Below are positions 26,351 to 35,440 of a stretch of 50,381 bases of DNA, piece after piece. The notes under the pieces were generated by a model. That model was given only the letters and a program-made list of their open reading frames with translations. It was not told the origin of the DNA and did no database searches. Both the position numbers and the translations under genes were made by a program. Source of the DNA: Dysgonamonadaceae bacterium (GTDB taxonomy: Bacteria; Bacteroidota; Bacteroidia; Bacteroidales; Azobacteroidaceae); contig JAISYG010000022.1 in NCBI GenBank assembly GCA_031270075.1, forward strand, positions 1-50,381, read 5' to 3'. The first letter of the stretch is position 1. Each line of letters opens with the position of its first letter.

Positions 26351-26625
26351 TATTTGTATTCCAACGATGAAAAAAGACAAGCGTTTCACACGGCTGAAAC
26401 CCATCAAATGACCTTGTCCGGTATCCGAAGGCCGGAACATGCTCCTTTTCGGCTTGACTGTTTCTAAACTCCTGAAACAATACCGGGCAGTGGAATCTTC
26501 CGACATCGATTCGGAAAAAATCGCAGTTTCGCGGCAACGGATTGCGAATACCCAGTGGCGTATGCAACGTTTCTCCATCTTTCCACATCTATATTAAAAC
26601 ATCATAATACAAAAAAAGGAATTTT
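26351..26625. other. Spacer without a recognised gene
   Basis: Together with the terminator this makes a 321-base gap. A 52-codon frame starting at the ATG at 26439 (MLLFGLTVSKLLKQYRAV…) and a short frame before it are present, but neither resembles a family I know and codon use is not convincing. It may be the remains of a degraded gene. Confidence 0.35.
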
Positions 26626-27237
26626 ATGTTAAAAAAATCACTTATCCTTGCAAGCGTATTCTGTATCGTTGCAATGACGTCTTTTGCCCAGCGGCCGTCT
26701 GAAACCGGGAAATGGATCAGTTATACCGAAGGTGGGGTGCTTTATGGAAGTCCGGACAATGAGAGTAAAGCGCCTTTTATTTTTCATTCGTCGCTCAATT
26801 ATGCTTTTCACAGGAATTTATCGGCCGGAATAGGCGCCGGTTTTGAATTTATGAAAGAAACGTATCTGCCGGTTACGGCGAATGTGCTGTATCAGTTTGG
26901 GAATAAAAAAGTAAGTACTCCCTTTGTCCGGTTTCAGGCGGGATACCAGGTGCCGTTGGAAAGTAATACTTTTATGCCGGATTATACTTACTATTATAAT
27001 GCCTTCTCCTCTTATTATCCGGGTTATTATCCGTCAGTGTCATCCGTCCAATTGGATTCCAAAGGCGGGTTTATGGCCCATCCGTCGGTGGGAGTCATTG
27101 TTTACAACTCAACCGGATTAGGCATTAGCTTATCGGCCGGTTATCGTTACCAGCAATTGACTTATCAAGGTGCCAACGACTATACACTCCATATCCAATA
27201 CAACCGTTTGTCGCTTACATTAGGTATTATCTTTTAA
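26626..27237 (+). CDS. Outer-membrane beta-barrel protein
   Basis: A 203-aa protein with a signal peptide (MLKKSLILASVFCIVAMTSFAQ, cleavage after A-x-A-like SFA). The remainder alternates hydrophobic and polar residues in strands rich in Tyr, Gly and Phe, such as NLSAGIGAGFEFM and GLGISLSAGYRYQQL, and ends with the aromatic residue F (LTLGIIF), as expected for a small eight-strand barrel in the outer membrane. A Tyr-rich loop lies at about residues 115-142. No enzymatic motif is seen. It is 11 bases before the LVIVD lipoprotein gene, so the two are probably co-expressed. Confidence 0.75.
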   Translation: MLKKSLILASVFCIVAMTSFAQRPSETGKWISYTEGGVLYGSPDNESKAPFIFHSSLNYAFHRNLSAGIGAGFEFMKETYLPVTANVLYQFGNKKVSTPFVRFQAGYQVPLESNTFMPDYTYYYNAFSSYYPGYYPSVSSVQLDSKGGFMAHPSVGVIVYNSTGLGISLSAGYRYQQLTYQGANDYTLHIQYNRLSLTLGIIF

Positions 27238-27248
27238 TTCTTACAGAT

Positions 27249-28547
27249 ATGAAAACAGTATATACAGTCCTTTTTTGCCTGTCGGCAGTTCTTTGTACCA
27301 CTTCCTGTGCGGATAAAATAACGGAAGAACAAAACATGAATGTTCCCGTTTATCTGAGTTATGAAACCTTGCGCTCGTCGGTGCGTTCGTCGGCGGCACG
27401 GGAATTGGTTCATCCGGGGAAAATCTATTTCAAAGACCATTACATCCTGATTGTCGAATACCGGCAAGGCATTCATCTGGTCGATATATCCAATCCGTCC
27501 CAACCGCAAAACAAAGTGTTTATCGAAGTTCCCGGTTGTACGGATATGGCCATAAAGAACCATTCGTTGTATGCGGACAGTTATGTCGATTTGGTTGTTA
27601 TTGACCTCTCCGACCTTGCCGCTCCGCAAGAAACCCAACGTTTGAAGGATGTTTTACCCTATACTCTTCCTGTTCCTGAAAATACAGCGTTACCTTATGC
27701 CGCTATAGATGAAGAAAAAGGCATAGTAACCGGCTGGGAAGTGAAACGGGAAAAACGGGAATTGGAACGGCGCTATTATCCGTCTTATCCGGTTTACTAT
27801 GAAGACAGCTATGCAAAAAACGATTTCATTTCGGGTAGTTACGGTGCTGAGAGAGGTGGCTCCGGCGCTGCTTCTTTCGGGAAAAGCGGGTCGATGGCGC
27901 GATTCGGATTGTACGACAACTATCTTTATATTGCCGATAATTATCAATTGTATCTGTTTAATGTATCCGATGCAGCCAAACCTCACCTGTCGGGGCAACA
28001 GTGGGTGAGCGGTTTGGTTGAAACCCTGTTTATTTACGACGGTCATGTGTTTTTCGGAACGCCAACCGGCATGACGGTGTACAGTCTGCGCATACCTTCC
28101 ACGCCGCAGTTGGTGGGCAGCTTCTGGCATGTAACCAGTTGCGATCCGGTAGTTGTTCAGGACGGTTACGCCTACATTACTTTGAGAGGAGGAACGAATT
28201 GCAACAACTCGACAGTCAATCGTTTGGATGTTGTCCATTGCTCAGCCGATTACAAATACTATGATTTGATTAATTCTTACGATTTAACGGAACCCTACGG
28301 ATTGGGCATCGATAATCATACGCTGTTTGTTTGCGACGGCAAAGCCGGCCTCAAAGTCTATGATGTTGCCGATAAGCAAAACATCGACAAGCATTTGCTG
28401 GCGTCGTTCCCGTCGATACAGACTTACGATGTGATTCCCGTGGACGGCTATTTGTTTATGATTGGAAGCGACGGTTTTTATTTGTACGATTATTCCGATA
28501 TTCAAAACATTCGGCAAGTTGGGCATATTCCGGTAACTAAGGACTAA
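27249..28547 (+). CDS. LVIVD-repeat beta-propeller lipoprotein
   Basis: A 432-aa protein with a lipoprotein signal (MKTVYTVLFCLSAVLCTTSC, lipobox Cys at 20). Several repeats of the LVIVD type are visible: GIHLVDISNPSQPQ, DLVVIDLSDLAAP, LYLFNVSDAAKP, MTVYSLRIPSTPQLV, GLKVYDVADKQN and FYLYDYSDIQN, which fold as blades of a propeller. Such proteins in Bacteroidota are surface or periplasmic and of unknown ligand. A Gly/Ser-rich stretch lies near residues 195-212. It seems to form a unit with the barrel protein upstream. Confidence 0.82.
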   Translation: MKTVYTVLFCLSAVLCTTSCADKITEEQNMNVPVYLSYETLRSSVRSSAARELVHPGKIYFKDHYILIVEYRQGIHLVDISNPSQPQNKVFIEVPGCTDMAIKNHSLYADSYVDLVVIDLSDLAAPQETQRLKDVLPYTLPVPENTALPYAAIDEEKGIVTGWEVKREKRELERRYYPSYPVYYEDSYAKNDFISGSYGAERGGSGAASFGKSGSMARFGLYDNYLYIADNYQLYLFNVSDAAKPHLSGQQWVSGLVETLFIYDGHVFFGTPTGMTVYSLRIPSTPQLVGSFWHVTSCDPVVVQDGYAYITLRGGTNCNNSTVNRLDVVHCSADYKYYDLINSYDLTEPYGLGIDNHTLFVCDGKAGLKVYDVADKQNIDKHLLASFPSIQTYDVIPVDGYLFMIGSDGFYLYDYSDIQNIRQVGHIPVTKD

Positions 28548-28579
28548 GAAATTTCCCCGGAAATGCTTACCTTTGACAC

Positions 28580-29620
28580 ATGAAAAAGCATCCTTATTCC
28601 AGCTTGAGAAGCTTCTTTTGTCTGTTTTCTCTTGTGTTTGGCTTTGTTGGATACGCACAGAACCGTTTGTTGATTCCGTCCGACACCATCGCCGTGCAAT
28701 CGGTTTTCCCGGTCGATACGACCCGATCTTACACAACGGAACAGGTAAACGACAGCACATGGGTCCGCTATTACGCCCCTCGATGGCACGATTTTGTCAC
28801 CCATATCCCCGGCGATGCGGTTGTTGCGGGAAAAACGCTTTTCAGCAAGCAAAGTATTAAGCCGTTGGCCCTGATAGCCGGTTCGACGGCTTTGCTGTAT
28901 GTATTCGACAGGCAATTGGTGGATGGCGTTCAAACCTTTAGCCGCGATATCGGTTTGGATCCGCAGTCGCGGTTCGAGTCGTTCATTAAAATAGGCGATA
29001 TCAATATCATGCAGGTTCCGGGAAATCTGAACACGGGTTTCTATTTCTTTGGGGAAGGGTGGACGAGCCTATTGCTGTTCAGCGGTATCGGCTTGCATGG
29101 CGCTTTCACCAACAATCACAAAGAGATCTTGATGCTAAGTCAGTTTTTAGAAGGCTATATTGAAATGGGAATCACTACGCAGATACTGAAACGTTCGTTC
29201 GGAAGACAAACGCCCAAAGCAGCTACGACCGACAGGGGAAAATTCCAGTTCTTCCCGTCTTTTGCCCGTTACCAGCAAAATGTAAGCCATTTCGACGCGA
29301 TGCCTTCCGGACACATGGCGACCATGGCTTTCACCGTAACCTTGCTTGCAGAACATTATCCCGACAATCGGTGGATTCGCCCCGTTGGATATACCTTAAT
29401 GGGCATTTGCGGTTTCTCGATGCTAAACAACGGCGTGCATTGGGCCAGCGATTACCCGTTGGGCTTCGGTATCGGTTATCTGTTTGCCAAAGTCGTTTCC
29501 CAAAGAGGGAAAGTGGTGCATCACACAGGGCGCAAACCAAATATTCTGAACCGGATTGAGCTTTCCCCGACACTTTTTGAAACCGGAGAATCGGGAATTA
29601 CGCTTTCGTTTCAATTATAA
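28580..29620 (+). CDS. PAP2-superfamily phosphatase
   Basis: A 346-aa protein with a signal-anchor N-terminus (ending GFVGYAQ) and a C-terminal PAP2 domain. The three catalytic motifs are recognisable: KRSFGRQTPKAA (motif 1, a variant of KxxxxxxRP), MPSGHMATM (PSGH motif with the catalytic His) and NNGVHWASDYPLG (third motif, His and Asp). Enzymes of this family remove phosphate from lipids such as undecaprenyl pyrophosphate, phosphatidic acid or lipid A; the exact substrate is unknown. It follows the LVIVD gene by 32 bases. Confidence 0.85.
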   Translation: MKKHPYSSLRSFFCLFSLVFGFVGYAQNRLLIPSDTIAVQSVFPVDTTRSYTTEQVNDSTWVRYYAPRWHDFVTHIPGDAVVAGKTLFSKQSIKPLALIAGSTALLYVFDRQLVDGVQTFSRDIGLDPQSRFESFIKIGDINIMQVPGNLNTGFYFFGEGWTSLLLFSGIGLHGAFTNNHKEILMLSQFLEGYIEMGITTQILKRSFGRQTPKAATTDRGKFQFFPSFARYQQNVSHFDAMPSGHMATMAFTVTLLAEHYPDNRWIRPVGYTLMGICGFSMLNNGVHWASDYPLGFGIGYLFAKVVSQRGKVVHHTGRKPNILNRIELSPTLFETGESGITLSFQL

Positions 29621-29891
29621 GAACAACGAGAAGCATTATTGAGTAATTTCACACATTCTAACAATCAAAATTCCACTATGGATGGTTGGGTTTCTATAGT
29701 AAAAACAATCCTTTTAGTGAATTGGATGCTATTTCCAACTCTATTTACATTATTTAACTTTGTTTTATAACCTAAAATTAAAATAAATTCATTATAAATA
29801 ACTACCTTTACCGATTGATTTATCAACCTGGCCGGACAGGCCTGCAACGGATGATTTTTTGCGATGAAAAAAGAAAATAAAATACATATAA

Positions 29892-31634
29892 ATGACAAGC
29901 AAATGGAATTATCAATCTCCAACAAACGAACAATTACTTAAGCGGGACGAACTTTCTCGGAAATTTATATTAAGCCCTGCTGTCTGCCTCCTGTTAGTAC
30001 AAAGGGGTATAATGGAAGAGAAAGAGGTACAACAATTCTTTAATCCCCATTTGAAGGATTTACATGATCCCTTTGCACTTCCCGATATGCCTGTGGCGGT
30101 CAGACGTTTAGAAAAAGCATTGGGTAATAAAGAAAAGATATTGGTTTATGGAGATTATGATGTAGATGGTACTACGGCTGTAGCGCTCGTTTACAAGTTT
30201 TTAGAACAATTTTGTCTGAAGTCCAAACTGGACTATTACATCCCCGACCGTTCGGATGAAGGCAGCGGTATTTCTGTGCAGGGCATTGATTATGCGCATG
30301 AAAACGGAATCAAGTTAATCATTGCATTGGATTGCGGAATAAAAGCGAAAGATGTGATCGAATACGCCGCTACTTTAGGCATTGATATTATTGTGTGCGA
30401 TCATCACATGCCCGATGAAGAATTACCTCCTGCACTTGCTGTGGTAGATGCTAAACGAGCCGATTCGATTTATCCTTACGAACATCTTTCCGGTTGCGGC
30501 GTAGGCTTTAAGTTTATGCAAGCTTTTGCCTTGAATAACGGTATCGAATTTTCCACCCTGAAAAATCTGTTGGATTTGTGTGCGGTGAGTATTGCATCGG
30601 ATATTGTCCCGATTACCGGCGAAAACCGGGTGTTGGCGGCTTATGGTCTGAAACAATTGAACCAAAATCCCAGTAAAGGCCTCAAAGGAATTATTGATGT
30701 TTGTGGCCTCACCGGAAGAGAAATTACGATGAGCGATATTGTGTTCAAAATCGGGCCGCGAATCAATGCTTCCGGCCGGATGATGAACGGAAAAGAAGCC
30801 GTCGATCTCTTATTGGCTAAGGATTTGAAAAGTGCACGGGAAAAAAGTGAAAACATTGATCAGTACAATGACGATCGTCGCGAGTTGGATAAAAAAACAA
30901 CCGACGAGGCCTACACCATTATCGAACAAAATCCGTATCTGGCAGACGGGAAAATCATCATGGTTTTTAACCGGGAATGGCATAAAGGCGTCATTGGAAT
31001 CGTGGCTTCCCGTTTGACGGAGAAATATTACAAGCCGGCCATTGTCCTGACCGAATCCAATGGATTTATTTCCGGTTCGGCGCGTTCGATAACCGGTTTC
31101 GATATTTACGCCGCCATTGAATCGGCTAAAGATCTCCTCGAAAATTTCGGCGGACATACGTTTGCTGTAGGCGTTACCATCCGTGAGGAAAACCTGGAAC
31201 TTTTCAAGGATCGTTTGGAGGCTTATGCCGACGAGTTTATGATTGCCGAACAGATGACTCAAAAGTTGGATATTGATGCAGCCTTGTCTTTCAACGAAAT
31301 CAATAACAAATTGGTTTTCGATTTGAAACGGATGAATCCCTACGGGCCGGACAATCAGAAACCGGTATTTTGTTCCTTTGGTGTCCGGGATGCAGGAGGC
31401 AGTAAATTGGTTGGTAAAGAATTGGAACATATCAAATTGGAATTGGTCGACGATTCGTCGGAAAACGTAATGCAAGCCATTGCATTCGGCATGTCAAATT
31501 TCTATGACGATATGAAGGCCGGCCGGTCGTTTGATATCTGCTATACGATCGAAGAGAATAATTACAATAATACAACAACCATCCAGTTGATGATTATTGA
31601 TATACGTATACATCCTGTAAATACTCCCCCATAA
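29892..31634 (+). CDS. recJ: Single-stranded-DNA-specific exonuclease RecJ
   Basis: A 5'-to-3' ssDNA exonuclease (580 aa) for recombination and mismatch repair. DHH-family motifs are intact: ILVYGDYDVDGTTA (motif I), ALDCGIK (motif II), VCDHHMPDE (motif III, DHH) and SGCGVGFK (motif IV), followed by the DHHA1 domain with SGSARSITGFDIYAAIE and GGHTFAVGVTI. The length is typical. In the 271-base spacer upstream I see no gene and no convincing promoter, only a TACCTTTA box. The stop codon overlaps the ATG of the next gene by one base. Confidence 0.95.
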   Translation: MTSKWNYQSPTNEQLLKRDELSRKFILSPAVCLLLVQRGIMEEKEVQQFFNPHLKDLHDPFALPDMPVAVRRLEKALGNKEKILVYGDYDVDGTTAVALVYKFLEQFCLKSKLDYYIPDRSDEGSGISVQGIDYAHENGIKLIIALDCGIKAKDVIEYAATLGIDIIVCDHHMPDEELPPALAVVDAKRADSIYPYEHLSGCGVGFKFMQAFALNNGIEFSTLKNLLDLCAVSIASDIVPITGENRVLAAYGLKQLNQNPSKGLKGIIDVCGLTGREITMSDIVFKIGPRINASGRMMNGKEAVDLLLAKDLKSAREKSENIDQYNDDRRELDKKTTDEAYTIIEQNPYLADGKIIMVFNREWHKGVIGIVASRLTEKYYKPAIVLTESNGFISGSARSITGFDIYAAIESAKDLLENFGGHTFAVGVTIREENLELFKDRLEAYADEFMIAEQMTQKLDIDAALSFNEINNKLVFDLKRMNPYGPDNQKPVFCSFGVRDAGGSKLVGKELEHIKLELVDDSSENVMQAIAFGMSNFYDDMKAGRSFDICYTIEENNYNNTTTIQLMIIDIRIHPVNTPP

Positions 31635-32494
31635 TGGCGGATAATCATTCCATACAAGCGGTTGTGGCGGCTTTATCTGAATCTACGACGAAAGAATACG
31701 CTTATATTCCGCGTCCCGAGCAATCCTTACCCGATATCGAAGGCATACGGCGGTTGATGACGGAAGTGAAAGCCGTTCTTTTCCCGGGCTTTTTCGGCGA
31801 TTGGAATACCGTGGATCATTTGGAATGTCTGTATGCCGTTCTATCCGCTCAGATTCGCCACGGACTGCGTTTTTTTAGCAAGAAAATCGAACAGCCCGCC
31901 GAAGAAGTAACATTGGCTTTTATTTGTAAACTTCCTGAGATTAAACGGTTACTATCTACCGATGTAAAGGCGGTTTTCGATGGCGACCCGGCCGCTACCG
32001 ACTATGGCGAGGTGATTATATGTTATCCGGCCTTGCTGGCTATGATGCATTATCGTGTGGCACATGAATTATGGTTGCTTAAAGTGCCGGTGCTACCACG
32101 CATTATGACGGAATTGGCGCATTCGGCTACGGGTATCGATATTCATCCGGCTGCCACCATCGGCGAATATTTCAGTATCGACCACGGAACCGGCGTCGTT
32201 ATCGGCGAAACCTGCTTGATTGGTAATCATGTAAGCCTGTATCAAGGAGTAACGCTCGGCGCTAAAAGTTTTACTTACGACCACCAAGGCCTGCCTATGA
32301 ACGTACCACGCCATCCGATTATTGAGGACAATGTGGTGATTTATTCCAACTCTACCATTTTAGGACGCATTACGATTGGGCACGATTCGATTATCGGAGG
32401 AAACGTCTGGCAGGCTACCAGCGTACCGCCTTATTCGCGGATTGTACAACATAAAGCTACTACTGCTTCGTTTATTGACGGGTCGGGAATTTAG
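31634..32494 (+). CDS. cysE: Serine O-acetyltransferase
   Basis: Makes O-acetylserine, the acceptor for sulfide in cysteine synthesis, from serine and acetyl-CoA. The 286-aa protein has an N-terminal helical region and a C-terminal left-handed beta helix of hexapeptide repeats: GIDIHPAATIGEYFSIDHGT, with the catalytic HPAA and DHGTG segments, then VVIGETCLIGNHVSLYQGV. It resembles the EpsC/plant-type rather than the short E. coli CysE. The start overlaps the recJ stop (TAATG), a sign of coupling. Confidence 0.9.
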   Translation: MADNHSIQAVVAALSESTTKEYAYIPRPEQSLPDIEGIRRLMTEVKAVLFPGFFGDWNTVDHLECLYAVLSAQIRHGLRFFSKKIEQPAEEVTLAFICKLPEIKRLLSTDVKAVFDGDPAATDYGEVIICYPALLAMMHYRVAHELWLLKVPVLPRIMTELAHSATGIDIHPAATIGEYFSIDHGTGVVIGETCLIGNHVSLYQGVTLGAKSFTYDHQGLPMNVPRHPIIEDNVVIYSNSTILGRITIGHDSIIGGNVWQATSVPPYSRIVQHKATTASFIDGSGI

Positions 32495-32553
32495 TTCGGA
32501 TAACGGCGCCCCGACAAAAAAAACGGTATCTTCCTGAAAAAATTGGCATAAAA

Positions 32554-32584
32554 TTTGATATAATAAAAAAAAGGATTACCTTTG
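32554..32584 (+). promoter_or_regulatory. Strong Bacteroidetes-type promoter in a gene-free stretch
   Basis: TTTG (32554-32557), a 19-base spacer and TACCTTTG (32577-32584) match the consensus exactly. The next annotated start codon (33012) is over 400 bases away and a terminator lies in between, so this promoter should make a separate RNA. Confidence 0.65.
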
Positions 32585-32589
32585 ATCCG

Positions 32590-32895
32590 TAAAAATTGCT
32601 TGGTAAACAGCGAATTATATAAAATATTTTACAATAATACTTACAAAGCAAACACAAGAAGGGCATGTACGGAAGCAAAAGAAATAGATATACCGGCAAG
32701 GGGGTTCATCCCCTGGTTATCGTGCTCAATAACAAAATGAAGCTGCCGGAATCCCCCCCCCTCGGCAGATTGACTGTAAATCAATAAGTTACATAATATT
32801 ATCTCTGCTTCAAACGCTTGAAGTAAAGGAAGGAATAGCAACAAGTCCGTCCGGTTTTTTTCCTGTTGGGAAGAAAACCGGGCGGGCTTTTTTAT
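32590..32895 (+). ncRNA. Candidate structured non-coding RNA or leader of about 300 nt
   Basis: Bounded by a consensus promoter and a strong terminator. Internal hairpins include AGGGG/CCCCT around 32700-32714 and CTGCCG/CGGCAG (32743-32748 with 32763-32768), whose loop contains a run of nine C. The only frame of note is 40 codons from the ATG at 32665 to 32787 (MYGSKRNRYTGKGVHPLVIV…), which reads across the C run and resembles nothing I know. I could not match it to 6S RNA, tmRNA or RNase P RNA. It could also encode the small protein. Confidence 0.4.
32845..32895 (+). terminator. Long-stem terminator
   Basis: GTCCGTCCGGTTTTTTTCC pairs with GGGAAGAAAACCGGGCGGGC around a TGTT loop with a few mismatches and G:T pairs, followed by TTTTTTA. 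It is the end of the putative RNA above. Confidence 0.75.
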
Positions 32896-32958
32896 TAACG
32901 ATTGAACACCTAAACAGGTGGATTATACCTTATTCGGCTATGAAAACGCAGTCTGATT

Positions 32959-32978
32959 TTTGTCCCTAACGGGACAAA
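32959..32978. other. Perfect 8-bp hairpin upstream of the small gene
   Basis: TTTGTCCC and GGGACAAA enclose a TAAC loop, 34 bases before the start codon at 33012. There is no T run afterwards, so it is more likely an operator or a structured 5' leader than a terminator. Confidence 0.5.
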
Positions 32979-33011
32979 TGATTGAATGTCTAATTTAATT
33001 TTTGAATAAAG

Positions 33012-33272
33012 ATGCCCTATTTACAAAAAAAGAAGCCGGAGGCCTTCCCTCAGAAAAGCGGGACGCTCTGCGGCATGTCCGGTGCAGGCGTTGCACCCGC
33101 CGGCAAGCATAAATCGAAACAGCCCTATGTGGCTCCCTCTTTCACGACAATCGATGTGGCCATCGAACCCTTCTGTGGGGATGCTTCCATTAAGTTAAAT
33201 TCCTCCTATCTGCTGATTGAGGACGAGATAGTCGAGGGTCCCCTTTACGACATAGAGATTATTGGGCTATGA
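33012..33272 (+). CDS. Small protein of unknown function
   Basis: An 86-aa protein without signal peptide or membrane helix. The N-terminal third is basic and rich in Lys, Pro and Gly; then follows KQPYVAPSFTTIDVAIEPFC. This Y-x2-P-x4-I-x3-E-like arrangement recalls the short proteins of Bacteroidales that precede fimbrillin or secreted-protein genes, and the C-terminal part is acidic (IEDEIVEGPLYDIEIIGL). Two Cys are present (GTLCG and EPFCG). The layout of basic leader and acidic, Cys-containing end could suit a peptide precursor, but there is no modification enzyme nearby. It is 70 bases before the fimbrillin-like gene. Confidence 0.55.
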   Translation: MPYLQKKKPEAFPQKSGTLCGMSGAGVAPAGKHKSKQPYVAPSFTTIDVAIEPFCGDASIKLNSSYLLIEDEIVEGPLYDIEIIGL

Positions 33273-33342
33273 CGGGAATCGCTTATAGCTAACAGCTAAT
33301 GACTTAAAAAAGAATTATATCATCTTTAAACATTAAACGGAT

Positions 33343-35325
33343 ATGACTACTCCATCAGTATCATTTGTTTTTGCCGCTGTTCTATCGGCGGTAGTATTTT
33401 CTTTCTCCTCCTGCTCGGAGGACGAAGGAGGCGTTTCCGTTTCCGGCAAGGCTTCGCTCCGCATCAACGTCGCGGGGATTTCCGCCGGAGGAGAGGAATC
33501 GCTGACGCGCGCCGCCCTCGAACCCGAAACGGTCGTGCTGACTGCCGACGACGGCACACCCGTGGAGTTCACCCTTTCGGTCGACCCTGCTTCCGTGACG
33601 CGCAGTACAACTCTGATGGCCACGAACACTAAGTACCGCGTCATCGTTTACAAGGCATCGGACAACAGTTTCGTGACGGAAGCCGCATTCACGGCGGGCA
33701 CGGCGGGCAGCATCACGGGACTGGAACAGGACACACCCTACAAGCTGGTGGCCATCTCTTACAACACGACAACCGCCCCGCCCAGTGTCGGTTCGGGGAA
33801 CACGACCATCACGGTTGACCCGTCGAACGACCTGTTGCACTGGGTGGGCAGTGTTACGATAGCCTCCGGATCCGTTTCGCCGACGGTAGAGATCACGTTC
33901 AAGCACCGGTTTCCGAAACTGACGGTGAGTATCGATACTTCGCTGACGGGTGAAAACATAACGGGGCTGACTTCCGCCACGCTCACTCCGGGTTACCAGG
34001 GCGTGCAGACGCTGCTGACGGACGGTACGCCCAACGAGGGAGCCTCCATTTTGACGCAGACTTTCACGACGTGGACTGCATTCAACGCGACATCGGTGTC
34101 GAGCCAATCGCGCTATGTTTTCACGGGCAACGACAGCCCCTTGACGGTGGCTTTTTCCGGCCTGATATTGCACGGTACCTCGTTTAATCCCACGACGAAG
34201 TTCTCCAAGTCGGGCGGCCTGGTGTCGGGTCACTCCTACACGCTGACGGCGCGCGTGGAGGCGAGCAAGGGGAATTACTACCCGATCGTGGGCGGTTCGG
34301 CTTACGAGGTGACCATTCCTTTGAGTTCCTCTAACGCCTATTCTTACACTGACAAGGACGGGAACACCGCCACTGTCGGTACCCTGACTTTCCTGCGTTA
34401 CAATCTCGGCGCCGACCCAAGTATGACACCCAAGCAACAGATGGCTTATCCGCACACCGACAGCAAGAATATCCGGGTGTATGGCGGCTTATTCCAATGG
34501 GGACGGAAGGACGTTTACCATGCTTTGCGTGACGCTAAAGCCGATGTTCCGGATTTTTTCACTTCCACTCAATATTCTATTGCCTCAGGTACCAACCACT
34601 ACGATCCTTCCACTTCCCATAAGTTTGTCTGGGGGAATACTTTTTCTCCCCTTTACTGGTGCTCCGATGACGTTATGCTATCAAATCTGTGGGGTAACGG
34701 TCACAATAGTACTAACCAGACGGACTTCCGTCTTTCACAGGCCACAAAGACTCCGATTACCGCCATTGCTAATTCTTACAATCCCTGCCCGGATGGTTAC
34801 CGCGTTCCCACCCAGTACGAATGGGCTTTGATCCTGTATGAGAACGGTAATATCGCTTCCGTCGACGATAAATTCGAGAGTAACGGATTGAATACGAGTC
34901 GTAACGGTACTACCTGGTATATTACTTCGAGTAACCTGAATGTGGTTTGGGTTCGCGTGTCTAACGGGAAGCCTTCCACAGTATGGTCTTCTCTTTATAA
35001 CACGATGAACGGTTATGCCGTCTATAGCTTTTCCGCTTTGGGTAGTCCTTCCTCCGATGACATTTTAAATGCAACTTTTGCCATTGACAAAAACCTCGCG
35101 GACATCAATGCTCCTGACCCTCTTATGTTCCTGCCTGCGGCCGGTTTCCGGAGAGGCACTGATGGTATTGTGAGCTATGTGAACCAAGGCGGCTTCTACT
35201 GGAGTACTACGAATAGCAACCTCGGCTCGTTAGACTTGCGCATCTACGATACCGGCATATACGTGCACGGCGACAACGGTCGCCTACGCGGCTACTCGGT
35301 ACGCTGCATCAAAGAATTCTTTTGA
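33343..35325 (+). CDS. Fimbrillin-family lipoprotein with C-terminal FISUMP-like domain
   Basis: A 660-aa surface protein. The N-terminus is a lipoprotein signal ending FSFSSC (Cys 24), after which an acidic stretch follows. Residues about 35-320 have the Mfa/FimA-like beta-sandwich character (SLRINVAGIS…, KHRFPKLTVSI, GHSYTLTARVE). Residues about 345-660 resemble the Fibrobacter-succinogenes-major-paralogous (FISUMP) domain, a C-type-lectin-like fold: FLRYNLGADPSM, NPCPDGYRVPTQYEWALI, GGFYWSTTNS and the end GYSVRCIKEFF. The first 1 kb uses many ACG, CTG and GGC codons whereas the later part is more AT-rich, hinting at a mosaic gene. Likely an adhesin or pilus-associated protein; function unproven. 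Confidence 0.75.
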   Translation: MTTPSVSFVFAAVLSAVVFSFSSCSEDEGGVSVSGKASLRINVAGISAGGEESLTRAALEPETVVLTADDGTPVEFTLSVDPASVTRSTTLMATNTKYRVIVYKASDNSFVTEAAFTAGTAGSITGLEQDTPYKLVAISYNTTTAPPSVGSGNTTITVDPSNDLLHWVGSVTIASGSVSPTVEITFKHRFPKLTVSIDTSLTGENITGLTSATLTPGYQGVQTLLTDGTPNEGASILTQTFTTWTAFNATSVSSQSRYVFTGNDSPLTVAFSGLILHGTSFNPTTKFSKSGGLVSGHSYTLTARVEASKGNYYPIVGGSAYEVTIPLSSSNAYSYTDKDGNTATVGTLTFLRYNLGADPSMTPKQQMAYPHTDSKNIRVYGGLFQWGRKDVYHALRDAKADVPDFFTSTQYSIASGTNHYDPSTSHKFVWGNTFSPLYWCSDDVMLSNLWGNGHNSTNQTDFRLSQATKTPITAIANSYNPCPDGYRVPTQYEWALILYENGNIASVDDKFESNGLNTSRNGTTWYITSSNLNVVWVRVSNGKPSTVWSSLYNTMNGYAVYSFSALGSPSSDDILNATFAIDKNLADINAPDPLMFLPAAGFRRGTDGIVSYVNQGGFYWSTTNSNLGSLDLRIYDTGIYVHGDNGRLRGYSVRCIKEFF

Positions 35326-35344
35326 CTATTCCCATTTTCCGGCA

Positions 35345-35373
35345 GTTTTCCCTTGCCCCCAGGCGGGGAAAAC
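35345..35373. other. Hairpin between convergent genes
   Basis: GTTTTCCC (35345-35352) and GGGAAAAC (35366-35373) form a perfect 8-bp stem. No T run follows on either strand, so it is only a possible terminator for the fimbrillin-like gene and rimM. Confidence 0.4.
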
Positions 35374-35440
35374 GAGCGGGAAGAAAATCTATGTCTATAA
35401 ATCCGAATGAGGGAAGAAGGCTATTTTCAGAGCGGGATTT

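Noticed and set aside
29621-29891. A gene in the spacer before recJ
   Set aside because: AT-rich, stops in all frames except a short minus-strand frame without similarity; only a weak TACCTTTA box was seen.
32641-32844. A 67-codon minus-strand frame with hydrophobic ends
   Set aside because: It lies opposite the candidate RNA, has no promoter or family similarity, and crosses the nine-base C/G run.
33343-35325. A diversity-generating retroelement
   Set aside because: The C-terminal fold is suggestive, but no reverse transcriptase, accessory gene or template repeat is present in the window; kept only as a question in the findings.
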